Shown here in pieces: positions 11,225-23,949 of a stretch of 64,000 nt of DNA (position 1 is its first letter; each line of letters begins with the position of its first letter). The stretch spans positions 15,610,501 to 15,674,500 of the forward strand of contig BSBM01000643.1 of assembly GCA_027924585.1 (NCBI GenBank), written 5' to 3'. The stretch comes from Larix kaempferi. Its lineage: Eukaryota; Streptophyta; Pinopsida; Pinales; Pinaceae. Made by a program: the position numbers and the translations under genes. A model generated the notes under the pieces. The model did not search any database, was not told the DNA's origin, and saw only the letters and a list, made by a program, of their open reading frames with translations.

Positions 11225-11820
11225 ATAGTGATCCCGTAATTCCAAAAGGAAGGATAGTCTTAAATATTGATCATTAGACTAGAATCCCATAATTCCTAAA
11301 GGAAGGATTGTCTAAGATGTGAGTAGTGGACAAGGATCCCGTAATTCCGAAAGGAAGGATCGTCCAAGTGTGGTAGCTCCGTAAAGACTAGGTCCCGTAA
11401 TTTCGAAAGGAAGGATTGTTTGAGCATCACCAAAATTGTTGGACTAGAGTCCCGTAATTCCGAAAGGAAGGAATGTCCATGATCCCGTAATTCCGAAAGG
11501 AAGGATCACCAATGTTGATGGACTAGAGTCCCGTAATTCCGAAAGGAAGGATTGTCCATGATCCCATAATTCCGAGAGGAAGGATCACCAGAGTTGATGG
11601 ACTAGAATCCCATAATTCCGAAAGGAAGGATTGTCCATGATCCCGTAATTCCGAAAGGAAGGATTGTCCATGATCCCGTAATTCCGAAAGGAAGGATTTT
11701 CCATGATCTCGTCATTCCGAAAGGAAGGATCACCAAAGTTGTTGGACTAGGGTCCCGTAATTCTGAAAGGAAGGACTATCCATGATCTCATAATTCCAAA
11801 AGGAAGGATCATGTGTGTTA
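11225..11820 (+). repeat. Copia A array 2: 14 copies of CGTAATTCCGAAAGGAAGGA
   Basis: I count 14 copies of the core CGTAATTCCGAAAGGAAGGA (some with CATAATTCC or one change). They are spaced about 32-57 bp apart, often alternating short and long spacers that carry GTCCATGATCC or GTTGATGGACTAGAGTCC. There is no reading frame. Confidence 0.9.
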
Positions 11821-11824
11821 CAGA

Positions 11825-12115
11825 TTATGATGCTGTGGATCAAGATATCAAGATGATGAGGCTGTTGATCAGAAGATCCAGATGTTGATGCTGTTGATCG
11901 GGAGATCCAAACAGGGAGGCTGTTGATCGAGAGATCCAGATGATGCTATTGATCGGGAGATCCAGATGATGAGGTTGTTTATCAAGAGATCCAGATGATG
12001 CTATTGATCAGAAGATCCAAATGATGATGTTGTTGATCGAGAGATCCAGATGATGCTGTTGATCAGAAGATCCAGATGATGATGCTGCTGTAGCTGATCG
12101 AGTGCTGCAGAAGAT
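11825..12115 (+). repeat. Copia A array 3: about nine TTGATCGAGAGATCCAGATG units
   Basis: About nine units of 26-33 bp with core TTGATC.G.AGATCCAGATG, followed by GATGCTG or GAGGCTG. The core holds the near-palindrome GATC..GAGATC. It lies just upstream of the 3' LTR. Confidence 0.88.
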
Positions 12116-12264
12116 GAAGTCTCAGTACTGACGATGCTGATGTTCCAGTAACTGTTTGAGTTACTAATGATGATTGAAGAAAGCTTCCAATGATTTATAG
12201 ATGTATCATGTATGATGTTGATGACTAGTTGCTCCTGCAGATGTTGTTAGAATATCCTTCTTGT

Positions 12265-12274
12265 TAAGGGGGAG
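12265..12274 (+). other. Copia A polypurine tract
   Basis: TAAGGGGGAG directly before the TGTTG that opens the 3' LTR, the classic copia arrangement. Confidence 0.88.
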
Positions 12275-12745
12275 TGTTGAAATATTGTAACTTCTAAGAA
12301 TATTCTATTTGTACTTTATCCAGAGATGTTTCATTCCTCTGTCGGGACATTATTATATATCCGGAGATGTTTATTCCTCCGTCAGGATGTTGTAACTAGG
12401 GTTATTAGAATTCCCTAGTGGGGTCGGCCCCGAGTTAAGTGTTTAGGGGTTATTAGGATCTCCTAGGATAATTCGGCCCAATTAGGGTTAAAATTCAAGT
12501 GAAGTAAAGTATAAATAGAGGATGTGTGTTCCTCATTTATCACACTCACTCACTCATTCACTCACTCGTGAATTGTGCATAGGCGAGAGAGAGATCTGCG
12601 AAGGAGGAGAAGGAGCTCTTGTTTGGGGTTTACATCTTTGTATTTGTTGATTATCTATATTGAGGAAAGCTTTGTTGGGTTTACTACCCCATGAGGGTTT
12701 CCCAGAATAAATCTGTGTCTATCTTGTGATTGTGTTTCTTTCAGT
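12275..12745 (+). repeat. Copia A 3' LTR
   Basis: It starts TGTTGAAATATTGTAAC after the polypurine tract. It holds a TATA box, TATAAATA at 12510-12517, with the same TATAAATAGAG context as copias B and C. The right end is placed by the CA in TTTCTTTCA and is uncertain by tens of bases, because no second LTR survives. Confidence 0.72.
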
Positions 12746-12753
12746 GATCCTTA

Positions 12754-14657
12754 TTATGCTCTTGTTGTGAATTTTATGTTAAACTTAAAAGAAATGCATG
12801 CCATAATCCACTGCACTATATTAAGAGGAATACCGATCTGTATGAGGATGAAACGTAAATAGGACCAATCCAGTCGATCATAGGATTTTACCAAGTCAAA
12901 ATTGAGAATAAATGCACGGATATTCTTGATCTTAACTGACTGAAGACATTCCTGGGAAACCCCCACAGCGTCCAAAATTTTCCAGTTGAACAAAAACCCA
13001 AATTGTTCCAAAGAGATGTATTTATCCAGAAATGGTTTGATGCGTCTGACTATGATTTTTGACGCCGGCTTATAGAGAATATTACATAGGGAAATGGGAT
13101 GGTAATTAGTGATACTTTCCGGCCTATCATATTTAGGAATCAAAGTGATATAAGTAGCATTGATATTTTTATGCATAGTTGATTTGACTCTATATTCTTC
13201 CACAGCCCTCAAAATATCAGGTCCCATAAGATCGAAAAAGTGCATAAAAAATTCCACAGTCCAACCATCTGGACCTGGAATTTTTTCTTTAACAAAAGAT
13301 CCTAAAACGATCTTTAATTCTTCCATGGAAATAGGAACATCAATCCTCATCCCCTCCTCTACACTAAGAAAACAAGGAAAAAGCTTGACAATTTTCAATT
13401 GCTCATCCAAATTATTCACACTAAACAGTTTATAAGCTTCCCGAAAATGATTCTCCGTCGCCTCCTGGATGAAAGATTGCTCCGACTTGAAGATGCCTTC
13501 ATCCCCTTTTATCTCCCAAATGGAGTTCCTATTTCGCAGCTGGTTTGCAAAGTTCTGAAAAAATCTCGTGTTGCAATCGCCTTTGGCTAACCACAACGCC
13601 CGACTCTTTAATCTCTAGGTGTTTTCTTTCTGCCCCAGCAAATAATCCTTTCGCTTAAAGAGCTCCCGCATTTCACTTCTTCTCTCCGTATCAAAAGATA
13701 CACCATCCACACCCGATTCCATGCTCGATATCGTGGCCTCAATAGCTCTAAGTTCACGGTCTGCTGCCTTTTTTTTGTGATATTCCCACCGCCTAACCTC
13801 ATCTCATAAGGCATCTAGTTTGTGAGTGAGGTTATGTAGATGTGAAATTACCTTATTTCCCATCATAGAATGCCATTTATTTTTGATCAAATCACAAAAA
13901 ATTTCCTCTTCCATCCAAGTGCTATTAAACTTAAATGGGTAAACCAACCATTTTACCCGAAGCTGAAGTTTGAGACAAATCACTTTGTGATCAGAAACCC
14001 CCATAGCCACATCCCATGATCATATACGATCGCAACCATCCACCAAGTATTCTTTGATAAAAAATCTGTCTAATCTTTTCGCCAATCCATGACCACCCGA
14101 ACGACCATTGTTCCAGGTTGGAACCAAATGAGAAGGAATGACATCCATAAGTCCTGCAGCATCAAAATGATCCTTAAGAAAACTAGCCAGTGGATCCTCC
14201 CAGCGGCCCGGGCCCCAAACTTCACATGTGGACAGAGTGAAGTTCAAATCACCACAAATAATAAGATTACGATTCTCCAAAATCGGACTAGAAAAGACAT
14301 GTTCCTAGAATGGCTGTCGGTCTCGATAAGGTCCATAAAGATTTAGGATATAGAACTCCTGGCAGTAACCTTTAAGCCTTCCGATTAATGCAATGCCTGC
14401 AAAAGTTTTAAATGGCACCAAATAAGCCATTAAAGGCTCCCAGGCCACAAGTAGCCCCCTAGACAACCCACATGAGTCAATAGAACAACATATCCATTGA
14501 GGCCGAATATCCAAAAAGAAAGAAACAACATTAGACCCCGAATGCATGGTCTCCTGAAGGAAAAGAACCGATGGCTTGACATAATCCAAAAAGTGTCTAA
14601 TGGCATCCTTTTGGGCAGGCTTCCCAACCTCCGAACATTGAAGGATGAAAGGATCAT
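12754..14657 (-). pseudogene. LINE I ORF2: endonuclease and partial RT
   Basis: The APE-like endonuclease starts near 14657 (SSFNVRRLGSLPK). It has LFLQETMHSG, GDLNFTLS near 14250, WNNGRSGGHGLAKRLDRF and MGVSDHKV near 14000. A linker carries WLAKGDCNTRFF. RT fingers and palm follow to 12754: PGPDGWTVEFF, YITLIPKYDRPE, FNWKILDAVGVSQE and SYDRLDW. The catalytic FxDD box lies beyond the truncation. Several frame changes occur (14300, 14015, 13805, 13600). LINE H is the intact comparison. Confidence 0.85.
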
Positions 14658-16680
14658 TAAGGAACAACCGAAGGAACTTCACCTGCTCTAAGCGACCCAG
14701 AAGAGGAGCCAAGGTTCAATGCCCTAGTGAGTTCCGAAACATGAGATAATTTAGGATTTACCCATTTCCTTTCAATCCCCCCATCCTGACAAGCATCCTT
14801 GATATTTATACGCGAGCATTTCCTACGGACAGTAACATTAGTGCAATTGATAGAAACCATAGTTATCCTCGGCCCGGGATCCACAGTGGGACTCTGTCCA
14901 CCAAAAACAGGCAGTGGAACCATATCAGGTTCCGGAGTAATATGTATCTCTGAATCCAAAAAGCCAAATCTAAGCGGAATAAGTAGTGATGATTTCCCCC
15001 TAGAGTCCAGTACAGGCACCGACTCAACCAAAGCAATTCCAGGATCATAGAAATCTGAATCCAAAATAGAACTAGGGGAAAGAACAATGTCCAGACCCTC
15101 CTTCCCCGGGTTACAACCACGAGGAGACAAAGTATCAGCACAACAAATCGTTGAAGCCGAAAACCCTCCCACCCGTGGCTGGAATAAAGCACGAGGCACC
15201 AAATAAATAGGTTTATCCAATGACACCGGTAATGACATCCCATCCAAAAGAACCGAGGCAATTTCATCCATGGAAAGAGATTTTAACAGGAGAGGAATAA
15301 AGGTTTTAAACTTACCAAGACATTCTTACGCCGACCCATCATCATATGGGATAGGAAGAGTAAAAGATTGAGCAAGGTCCTCACATTCCACCACGTCAAC
15401 AGAAACCCTAGCTTCATCGTCGCGAGCCCCTTTACATTCATGCCTCAAGTGTCTCGACTGCCAACAAGAGAAGCACCTAAACGGAATACGCCAATAATCA
15501 AGTTGCTGAATGAAAAAACCATGCTCCCATGCAATCTTGATCTCAGCCAAGAAACCGGATGAAACATCCACCTCGACTAAGACCCTTGGACAACATCGCT
15601 CAGATGCCATAAGGTGCTCTCCTTAATGAGGATGAAATGCCCAATGGCGTTAGCAATATCGAGAAACGCCTGGAAGCTCCAACATACCAATGGAAAATCA
15701 GGAAATAAAACCCACAGATGCCTCTTTGTTAGCTTTTCCTTGCGAGGATCAAAATACGAGTGCCACTGGATCAATACCAAAGAGCCAACCCCCAAAACCC
15801 AGAAATTTTCATGTATCACCCTCAACGAATCCTCCGACAGGAAATGGAAGTAAATCTATCCGTTTTCTAGCATAATAACACGGGGTACATAATGAATAAG
15901 GGGCTTCCAAGTATGTGTGATCCAATCAACAATTTCCTCCCTACCTAGACGAATGTACTCTAACCTGCCGACGAGTGCCCGGGTAGCCAAGTTCTGAACC
16001 ATATCCAAAGTCACATCTCTGCCCAAAGTACAGTGAACGCTCCTTCGCAGTCGGTTCATCCTTGAATCCCCCCTTATGTATTCCACCAGGTTGACGCTGA
16101 ATACCCGCAGAAGACTCCACCACCTTCAGATACGATGGCGTTAGCGACCTAAGGGAATTATCAAACCCTTCCTTCCCATTTCTCGCCGGCTTGTTGACCT
16201 TAGAACCCACAGGTAAATGCCTTTGACCGGAAGGACTAGAGAACATCGACAAGAAGACAACCGACGCATTAGGGTTCACTCGGACTGCTATCGGAGTAGC
16301 CGGGATATCTTTGACAACTGCCCCCATCCCACAATAGGAACCAGGCCGCAAGAATACTCAAGCAGGTTCCAAACAAGTCAAACCCACAGATCGGAAAAAA
16401 ACATATAAAACACTAAAAAAACCCAGATAAAGAATCGAGACACATTACAAAACCCCCAGACCAAAAACCGTATGGGAACAACCGAAAAATACGGGATTAT
16501 GTTGCAGGATTTCAGAAAAAGATGCTTCCCACTTATTTTACTTGGTTGGTATTGACCATCTCGTGACGGGAGGCTGAATCCAAGCCTGCAAACAGACCCC
16601 GTGAAAAAAAAGTCAGAACGAAGAAAAATAAACTGTGATGGAACAGAGAAAAGTGCCATAACCCCCTGAAACCCCCGCAC
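12755..16680 (-). mobile_element. LINE I: decayed L1-type retrotransposon
   Basis: A minus-strand non-LTR element with the order ORF1 (nucleic-acid binding), endonuclease and RT. It ends abruptly inside RT at about 12760, next to the copia A LTR, so its 3' part (thumb, RNase H, tail) is lost. Both ORFs are cut by several frameshifts and stops. Motifs match LINE H (43491-50876) block for block. The 5' end near 16650-16680 is estimated. No target duplication can be sought because the 3' end is missing. Confidence 0.85.
14657..16351 (-). pseudogene. LINE I ORF1, frameshifted
   Basis: Four pieces in different frames: an N-terminal part (16351-15941), a DUF4283-like core (about 15825-15577; KLTKRHLWVLFPDFPLVCW), a zinc knuckle CFSCWQSRHLRHEC near 15480 (C-x2-C-x4-H-x4-C) and a long C-terminal part (15271-14657). 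The domain order matches LINE H ORF1, which binds the element RNA in this family. At least three frameshifts separate the pieces. Confidence 0.78.
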
Positions 16681-19229
16681 CGGCCTTTATCAACTTCTGT
16701 ACGATTATGCTCACACGTATGGGTATCATCTTCATTTGTTGTTGTTGGTTCTTACACATGCACCATTGTTGGTGACGAGATGAACTAGTGCATTCATTAA
16801 AACGATGCAACACCCCATCTCTATGAATCTTGTTTATTTTCGCTTTCATGATGGATAGTTGAATCATTATTAATTCATGGTTTTTTTTGGATTATAGACA
16901 TTGTGTTTTTTTTCTAGTGAGATATTTTAAACATTTATGTTGCTAAGCTAGAATATGATGTTATATGCTAATTGTTATATGGATGTATCATTGTGATTGG
17001 AATTAATACATAATTAGAATGTTTATCATTTGTGATTATATTGATTTATGTTTTCCTCACTAAATGGTTAAAAAAAGTAATATGATGTCTTTTCAAGGAC
17101 ATCATATTTATTGCATATTTATGTTCCCGATACCTACACTCACTTGGGTGAGATATTGGGAGTGGCCCCAAATATTGCTAAACATGTGGTGAAATCATAC
17201 CCAAGGGAGGACTTTTTTCCAATGAGGATAGCCATTTGAAGGATAATACCTTGTGAAACTTGGGAAGGTAAATGTTAATTTAGAGCACTTGAAAAGTGTT
17301 TCCTAGTTTGATGTGGGGTTGGGGCCAAAGAGGGTTGAGTCTAATTCACGAAAACGCATTTTATGACTTTAATAATTTTATCCCTAAATCCAATTTGGCC
17401 TTAAATAAATTTAATGATCGTAAATGGCACTGGAAAGGGGGATGGGAAAGCCAAAAGACTTTCTTGAGCATGAGTTGTTACCTTTTTGGGATTAGAAAAG
17501 TGGAAGGCTATCTTGAGTGAGGGGGTTGGATTCTGTTGATTGATGTATTGAAAAAAAGAAATTGTTTTAGATATATGATTTTATGGGATTTATTTGAAAA
17601 CTGCATCGGATTTGTTTGAGTGGGTAGAGGAGATTGGGGGCGTACCTAACCTTAAGGGGTACTAATTCCCTTTGTTTGATTCTAATGATTGAATTGAACC
17701 CCAAGACTCCAAAGCTAGAGGTACTACAATACTAGGAGGTACAATGAAGGTGTCCCTATAGAGGAACTCTCTCTCTCTCTATATAGGTATTATGATACCA
17801 TGTGCTACAACCAAAGTGTTCTTGAACACCTTACCTTGAGAGGTACATGGGTGCTACAAGTATAGAGCACTCTCTATCACACAATAGTTGGTTTAATTGG
17901 ATATCTGATCCATTGCTATGATTTGTTGGGTAGAGTGAGTTGATATGTGTACAACAAGAGTTGTGCCCCATATTCTCATTGAGCATAATCCCATCTCAAG
18001 GTGCATCATCCAGTTTGATGTGTTTCATTGGTTGGGTGGAAAATCGACTATTGGGCATGATCTACCCATATTGACATCTATGGATTGGAGCATTAGTTTG
18101 GACAAGGAGTTCGTCTTCATAAAGGTGTGGGAGTAAATGCATTTTTTTGTTTCTATTGATTATAATACTGTACTTATTTGATTTTTAAAATTATTTGAAA
18201 TACTTAGAGAGAATTACCGACAGGTACCCACCCTCCTAGTCAATTCCTATTGGGTTGGGCCATTGTAAAGTAGTATCAAAGCATTGCGTTTTCAATAATT
18301 AGGTGCCTTTGTGAGCTAAATTAAGTTGAATGGATGTAGCCTTAGTTGTGAGGAAGAAGCCATTGGATCTAAGTAACTTTTTCACACGGAAAATACCACT
18401 TTCCTATTATTCCAAAGGAATCAAGGAAAGCTAACACACGCATGAGAAATCCAAACAAACTTCTCCACATATCGTGGATGGTACGTTGAGCAAATCATCA
18501 GCCAGTCATCCAAGCCAGAAGATGTCTCAACGGAATTGAACCCAGGTGGATGGAAGGAAATCCATCTATCCCCACCAATGGACCACCGTATCCTTGACTG
18601 GAGCTAAGTAACTTACATTGAGGGCAAGGTTCTTAACCAATAAATTATTAATCTTAATTAATTAGTTTAGCTATTTATTTTCTTTTATCTTTATTTATTT
18701 ATTTTCTATTTGCTTGTTTGTTTCTTTTCATTCTTTTAGTTAAAAATCACAAGTTAAATTAAATTACATTGTAATACTTACTAATAAACCTTGTATTTTA
18801 TTCTTAGGTTACAATAGCTTTTATGTTTCTTTATTGCTTATTGTGGTAATAATTATTCTTGGTTAGATCTAAAGTGGAATATGATTTAAACCTTTAAAAC
18901 ATGCATAGATTTTTTAGATTTTATTTTTTTATTAAGAGTGCAGTGGATGAATAAATTGTTTCTTAAAAGAAAATGATATCTTGTCATAAACTCTAATGAA
19001 GCTAATAACCTTTATCTTACATATTACATTTTAATTTTAAGAATTAATTGTTATAAATATGGTTTGTTTCTTTTGTTTGCGCATTAAAATAAAACAAGAA
19101 AGCACTATTGGAAACCTATATATCCTTATTTAAAATATTTTCTTTTCTTAATCTTATTATCATTTACATCAACCAAAGAAAAACCCTTGGATAATATTTT
19201 AGCATGGCATTTTAGTGGAATCAACCTTT
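16681..19229. other. AT-rich DNA with no gene recognised
   Basis: The short frames here do not resemble known proteins. A (CT)n run of about 7 repeats lies near 17770. A degenerate initiator-Met primer-binding motif occurs at 18271, listed separately. The rest is probably very old transposon sequence, but I cannot assign it. Confidence 0.5.
18271..18282 (+). other. Degenerate tRNA-iMet primer-binding site
   Basis: TAGTATCAAAGC differs from TGGTATCAGAGC at two positions and directly follows an LTR-like stretch. It suggests the 3' edge of an old plus-strand copia 5' LTR. I could not find the LTR start or any gag after it. Confidence 0.35.
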
Positions 19230-19680
19230 TCTATTTGAATAACCCATGATTGTAACTCCTAGAAAATTCTTTAAAGATTTTGATAAACATGTGTAATAAA
19301 AGAAATACCCAATAGAATCTAAAACACGAGAATTATCAATGTTTCGCACACAAAGTACACAAAGATTTACCCTAGAAACCAAAAGCCGGGAAAACTAGCC
19401 TACTTGAGTGTTTCTCCACTCTCTATCTCATTGTATTATCTTTTTTGTTTTTAATACAATATTATAGTATCCAAATACCCTAATCCATTGACCAAGATTA
19501 TATCACAACCCGAATTAGTTAATTAGAATTAGTTTACAATGGGCCAAAAAAGCTGAAAATAGACAAAAAAAACATGCCCATTTTTTTCTTCTTTTTCTTT
19601 TATGGGCTCCACTAGCCCCCCATTCCCCTTAGAACCACTTGTCTCTAGGAAGCTACAAATATTATGACACATGTCCAACA
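19230..19680 (-). repeat. Copia K 3' LTR (fossil)
   Basis: On the minus strand, AGTGGAAGAA precedes TGTTGGACATGTGTCATAAT at 19680, a polypurine tract plus LTR start. The interior has the CCCTAGAAACCAAAAGCCGGG-type block seen near LTR ends. The left edge is not defined. Confidence 0.5.
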
Positions 19681-19984
19681 TTCTTCCACTCATTGCATTC
19701 TTTGAAACAAGGGGGCAAAGGGGAAGCATCATGAAATCAACGACTAGAGGCAACCACTCCCATTGATTCTCCACAACAAGAGAAATTTTCATTACTAATC
19801 AAATTTGTCAATGAATTTGGAAAATTATTCAATGTATAAACATTCTCCACCAATAATTTGTTTTGTTTAGCCATTTCTATAAAAAATGGCATTAGACATC
19901 AACATGCTTTTTCTTGGGATGATAAGCACGGCTCCCCACTAGAAAAATTGCACTTGAGATGTCAAAACCTATTCTCACTATTTT

Positions 19985-21080
19985 AAAAACAATACTACTA
20001 CTTTAACACAATCTTTGCAACCATATGGATTCATTATTTCCATGAGTGATTACCATGGATTTAAATTTTGTTGTTGACAATGCAACTACATCTTACCTCT
20101 TCCTCATCCAACTGATTGCTCCACCAAATGTTAAAAATATAATTGTGTGTATATTATCTTCTGTAATCAAGATCTCCAACCGATTCCATGTCAAAAAATA
20201 CCTAATATCTATCTCCCTATGAGGTCCAAGTCTTTGTTGGTAGCATATTACAGAATTTGAAGTGACACACAAATATTTCAAGACCCTCTTACTACTATTC
20301 AATGTCCCTTCCCTTGTTTTGAGATATACATGCAGAAAAATCCCATTGCATGGGCAATGATGTTTGGTCTAGTACATACCATAGCATACATTAGACTTCC
20401 AACAACACTAGAAAATGGAACATGTGACATGTCTTCTACCTCTTCTTGAGTTTTGCAACACTAGTTTATGAATAAATTTGCACCTACAAGAGCAAGAACC
20501 TTTATTACTCTATGTTCCTACATATTAAACCTCTGCAATATTGTCTCAACATATTTCCTCTGACTCAACCAAAGTGTTCTATTAGCCCGATCTCTTTTAA
20601 TTTCCATGACCAACATAAAATTTGTAGCAATAAGACCTTTCATGTCAAACTTTGAAGACAACTAAGCTTTGACATCCTTGATGATTTCCTTGTTGTTTCC
20701 AATCAACAAAATATCATCAACATACAAGACCAAATAAATAAAATTATTACCAACTTGCTTGGATTACACACACTGGTCAACTTTGCTTCTTGAGAAACCA
20801 AGTCACAATATATCGATATCAAGCTTTTGATACCATATTCTTGGTGATTATTTTAATCCAGACATGGAATCCTTCAGCTTGCAAACCAACTCCTTTCTCT
20901 TCACTGCAAAACCTTTTGATTGTTTCATGTAGATTTCTTCCTCGAGATTGACATGTAAAAATGGTGTCTTCACATCCATATGGTCTACTTCAATATCAAA
21001 ACCAACAACATTAAAAAAAAATAATATAATTTAGCAATTGTGGAAAAAAATCTCACCAAAATTAATTCCCTCCACGTGGT
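19985..21080 (-). pseudogene. Copia K reverse transcriptase and RNase H (fossil)
   Basis: Scattered minus-strand frames keep recognisable copia blocks: YVDDILLIGNN near 20710, SSKFDMKGLIATNFML and NRTLWLSQRKYVETILQRF near 20560. Then come SSVVGSLMYAMVCTRPNI near 20390, KRVLKYLCVTSNSVICY near 20290, and the RNase H blocks GGAISWMRKR and VVALSTTKF near 20060. Many stops and frameshifts interrupt it. The block spelling differs from copias A to C and is nearer copia D, so it belongs to another lineage. It is much older than B or C. Confidence 0.75.
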
Positions 21081-23380
21081 AATATCCCTCACTACTAAAT
21101 TTGAGATATTTTCCGATAGTTTTTAGGTCCTTGATTCAACTTTTTTTTGTCGCCCCTCATACAAACATTAATCAATTTAATTGTCAGAGTAGATTTCATG
21201 GGACGCGTGACACCCATCCTTTAACATTGTACTTTTGACGAGATGTTTGGCATTTGTCTTTGAACATCAACATTGTTGTCGGAATTCCAATGACCTAGAG
21301 TCGCAATGCCGATGCAATACAATCATCATAAGTCCAACGCACAAGCATCGTACCTCCAACTTCCTTTCTGTAAAAAAAAATGGAAGGTGCCTTTGTGACA
21401 TGCATCACTGCGCCCATCGGAATTTCGACAGTGGTCCAACAACTATTTGACGAAGTATCCACATTGCCAATGGTTACGATCAGTTTTCAAACAAACAATA
21501 ATTTTGATTTGTAAGGTTGACCAATAAATGCCTCTATTACTACTAGAAAATTTTTCCTCTAAATGCAATGGAAATAACCTAGTATGGTTGTAGATTAACC
21601 CTATAGTGGCCATAATTTCACTTTTTTCATACAACAAAGACAGAACAATCATTTAAGGAATTATTCCTTTCTTCTACTTCTCAGACAAGGTTACATTTAA
21701 TCACCATGTGGACACCTTAGAAGTTAGGACACTTCACCTGAAATGTGAGTCATAGTATATACACATGCTATAATTGTGGAGTGGGTGGGGGTTCACTTCC
21801 ACGGGTCACCATAATACATCCATGTCATTATACCAAAAAGCTAGTTCCATATGTCATTAATCATGCAAGGAGCAGAGCACTCTAATTATAAAATATCCAT
21901 GAGCATAAATAATACAACGTGAACAAGAATGCTCCATAAGACGAGGCCTCCAAAGGCCACTATATCATCCACATAAGCAAATCAAAGTTAAAATAACTAG
22001 AGCACTCCCATGGAAGACCTTCCAAATATCACTCAAACATGCCAAGCACTCTATGGGAAAGGACACCATATGGGATTTAGATGCCATATGAAAATCAAAA
22101 CATTAGGTGCTCCTCAAGAAAACGATCCATGTGACATATGTGGATGAAAAACATCATCAAAACCTCATGAATATATTCATAATCAACCACATTACAAAAA
22201 CATTGTGAGAAGATGCATCCCATAGCTACTAGCATGAAGATTCATCATCACAAAGGAAAGCATCAACCACTCATGTGCTACAAAACATGAAGCAAAACCA
22301 TAGCATCCCACAACCACCTACCAACGTGTGAATATTTTTACATGTGGACACCCATGCAAAATGGGGGCTAACACAACACAAATCTGGCACATTCATCAAC
22401 TATACCTTCTAAATCGGCCCTTGTTAGGATGATGAATCCATTTACTGCACCCTACCAACAAGTTGCTCAAAACAAGTCTCTTGGATCAATCTACATTAAT
22501 GGATTCTGAAAAAGAAAGTTTTATTTAATGCTTTCCTCTCAAGCTCTCTAATACTATCAAATGGTGAACCTAATATGAGATGCAAAAATCCCTATATGTA
22601 CTAGGGAATTCTTGGATTCCTCAATGGATCCCATGGAATTTCAAGATTCCCTACAATTAATTCTTCCCATGGAAACATTCACAGACTCTTGGTAGTTAAA
22701 TTATCAATGGGGCAACTACTAACTAACAAATCCTTTAGCTCCATCACTCCTTTATTAGTTGAACCTACAAAGTTTGTTTTCCTTAACCATTTGGTATGTT
22801 GTGCTATGTTGAGTTGTGATGTAAACATAATTTTTCATGGATCCTTGTGTTATGAAATTTTCAAGAATTTCATAGTTTATTGGTTAAAGGTGAATTACAA
22901 ATTCCATAGGTTGTTGGTTAAAGGTGAACTATCCAATCAAGTCATTGAACCATGTTTTGTGGCAAATATGCAAAGGGAGATCTACAAAAATCATAAGAAA
23001 TACTTCATAGCAAGCATAAATCACCACAAAGCCAAGGAAATATCATTTGTAAACCACTTTGCAACATAATTATTATCATATTCAAATCCAATAACACATG
23101 TAACCCAAATATTCTATCACAAACCTTTATAAAACTACCAAAGCACACCAATTTGCAAGAAAGAACTAGAGACAATGAAATGACTATAGTGTGATAAATT
23201 AACAATAGATAAGGCACAAAATGGAATATTTGGAGGCTTATAGTGGTTCAATAAAGAGAAACATAATGATCAAATAAGGATAATTATGGGGCTCATTAGC
23301 AAGTGTTCAAATTCCTACGAATTTATGTTACTTTTTGAGCCTCCCCAAAAGGGTTATATGGATAGCAATGTTTTTAATAT
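21081..23380. other. No feature recognised
   Basis: AT-rich sequence with scattered short frames. The longest (22689-23069, 126 codons, plus strand) matches no family I know and has no supporting context. Confidence 0.5.
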
Positions 23381-23949
23381 TTTCAAAGAAAATTAATAAA
23401 TAATTTTGAGGCCTTTCTCTCTTGCAAGAATATTTCAAATTTGCACCAAAGTGTTTGTTGCTACTCATTGGTACTACTCTTCACGAGGGGTTTTGTCAAT
23501 CCATGCCTATGCTAACTTGGATAAGATTCTATACAAATTTTTGTAGGCGAATTTTAATGGGAATGAGGCCACCTTTCTTGTACCCTTAGGGAGAAAGGAC
23601 AAATGATTATTTTGGCCACCGAAACACATGACAAAAATTTAAGTGCTAAACAGATTAATAGAGTTGTAGAAGGTAAGGAATCCTAGAAGTACTTGCTAAA
23701 CAATTGTATTATTTTAGGAGCACCGATAGACCAAAAAACTAGAAAAACCTAAAGCTACAAACCATATTGACCATACCATCTCCTATCCCAATTGTAGGGG
23801 ATTTTTTTCAAAACATATTTGGAAATCTTGGGAAGCCATAAGGTATAAGCTAGGTCCGTAGAAAATATTATTCTAGGAAAATTCGAGGGTTGATACTTGC
23901 TAACCTCTTCCTTAAGATTTTTCTTCCAAGACATTGAAAATAGTGTAAA

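Larger units (their letters stand above)
1769..12745 (+). mobile_element. Copia A: 5'-truncated Ty1/copia element, split by copia B
   Basis: A plus-strand copia relic in two parts, 1769-2230 and 9393-12745. It begins inside the integrase C-terminal region, then has RT, RNase H, three tandem-repeat arrays, a polypurine tract and a 3' LTR. Gag, protease, the integrase core and the 5' LTR are absent. Deleting copia B and one CATAT copy rejoins the two parts in one frame (MNI then SRKRKPAWARE), matching copia C at KSKPAWARE. In-frame stops and frameshifts show it is long dead. Confidence 0.88.

Noticed and set aside
10957-11228. Open frames over copia A array 1
   Set aside because: They are open because the short unit is rich in GAT and ATG. 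They lie after the pol stop and match nothing.
11225-11820. CRISPR-like array of repeats and spacers
   Set aside because: The spacers themselves repeat, the array lies inside a plant copia element, and no cas genes are present. It is a retroelement tandem array.
22689-23069. 126-codon plus-strand frame
   Set aside because: No known domain, no neighbours, and no biased codon pattern in an AT-rich stretch. A chance frame is likelier.
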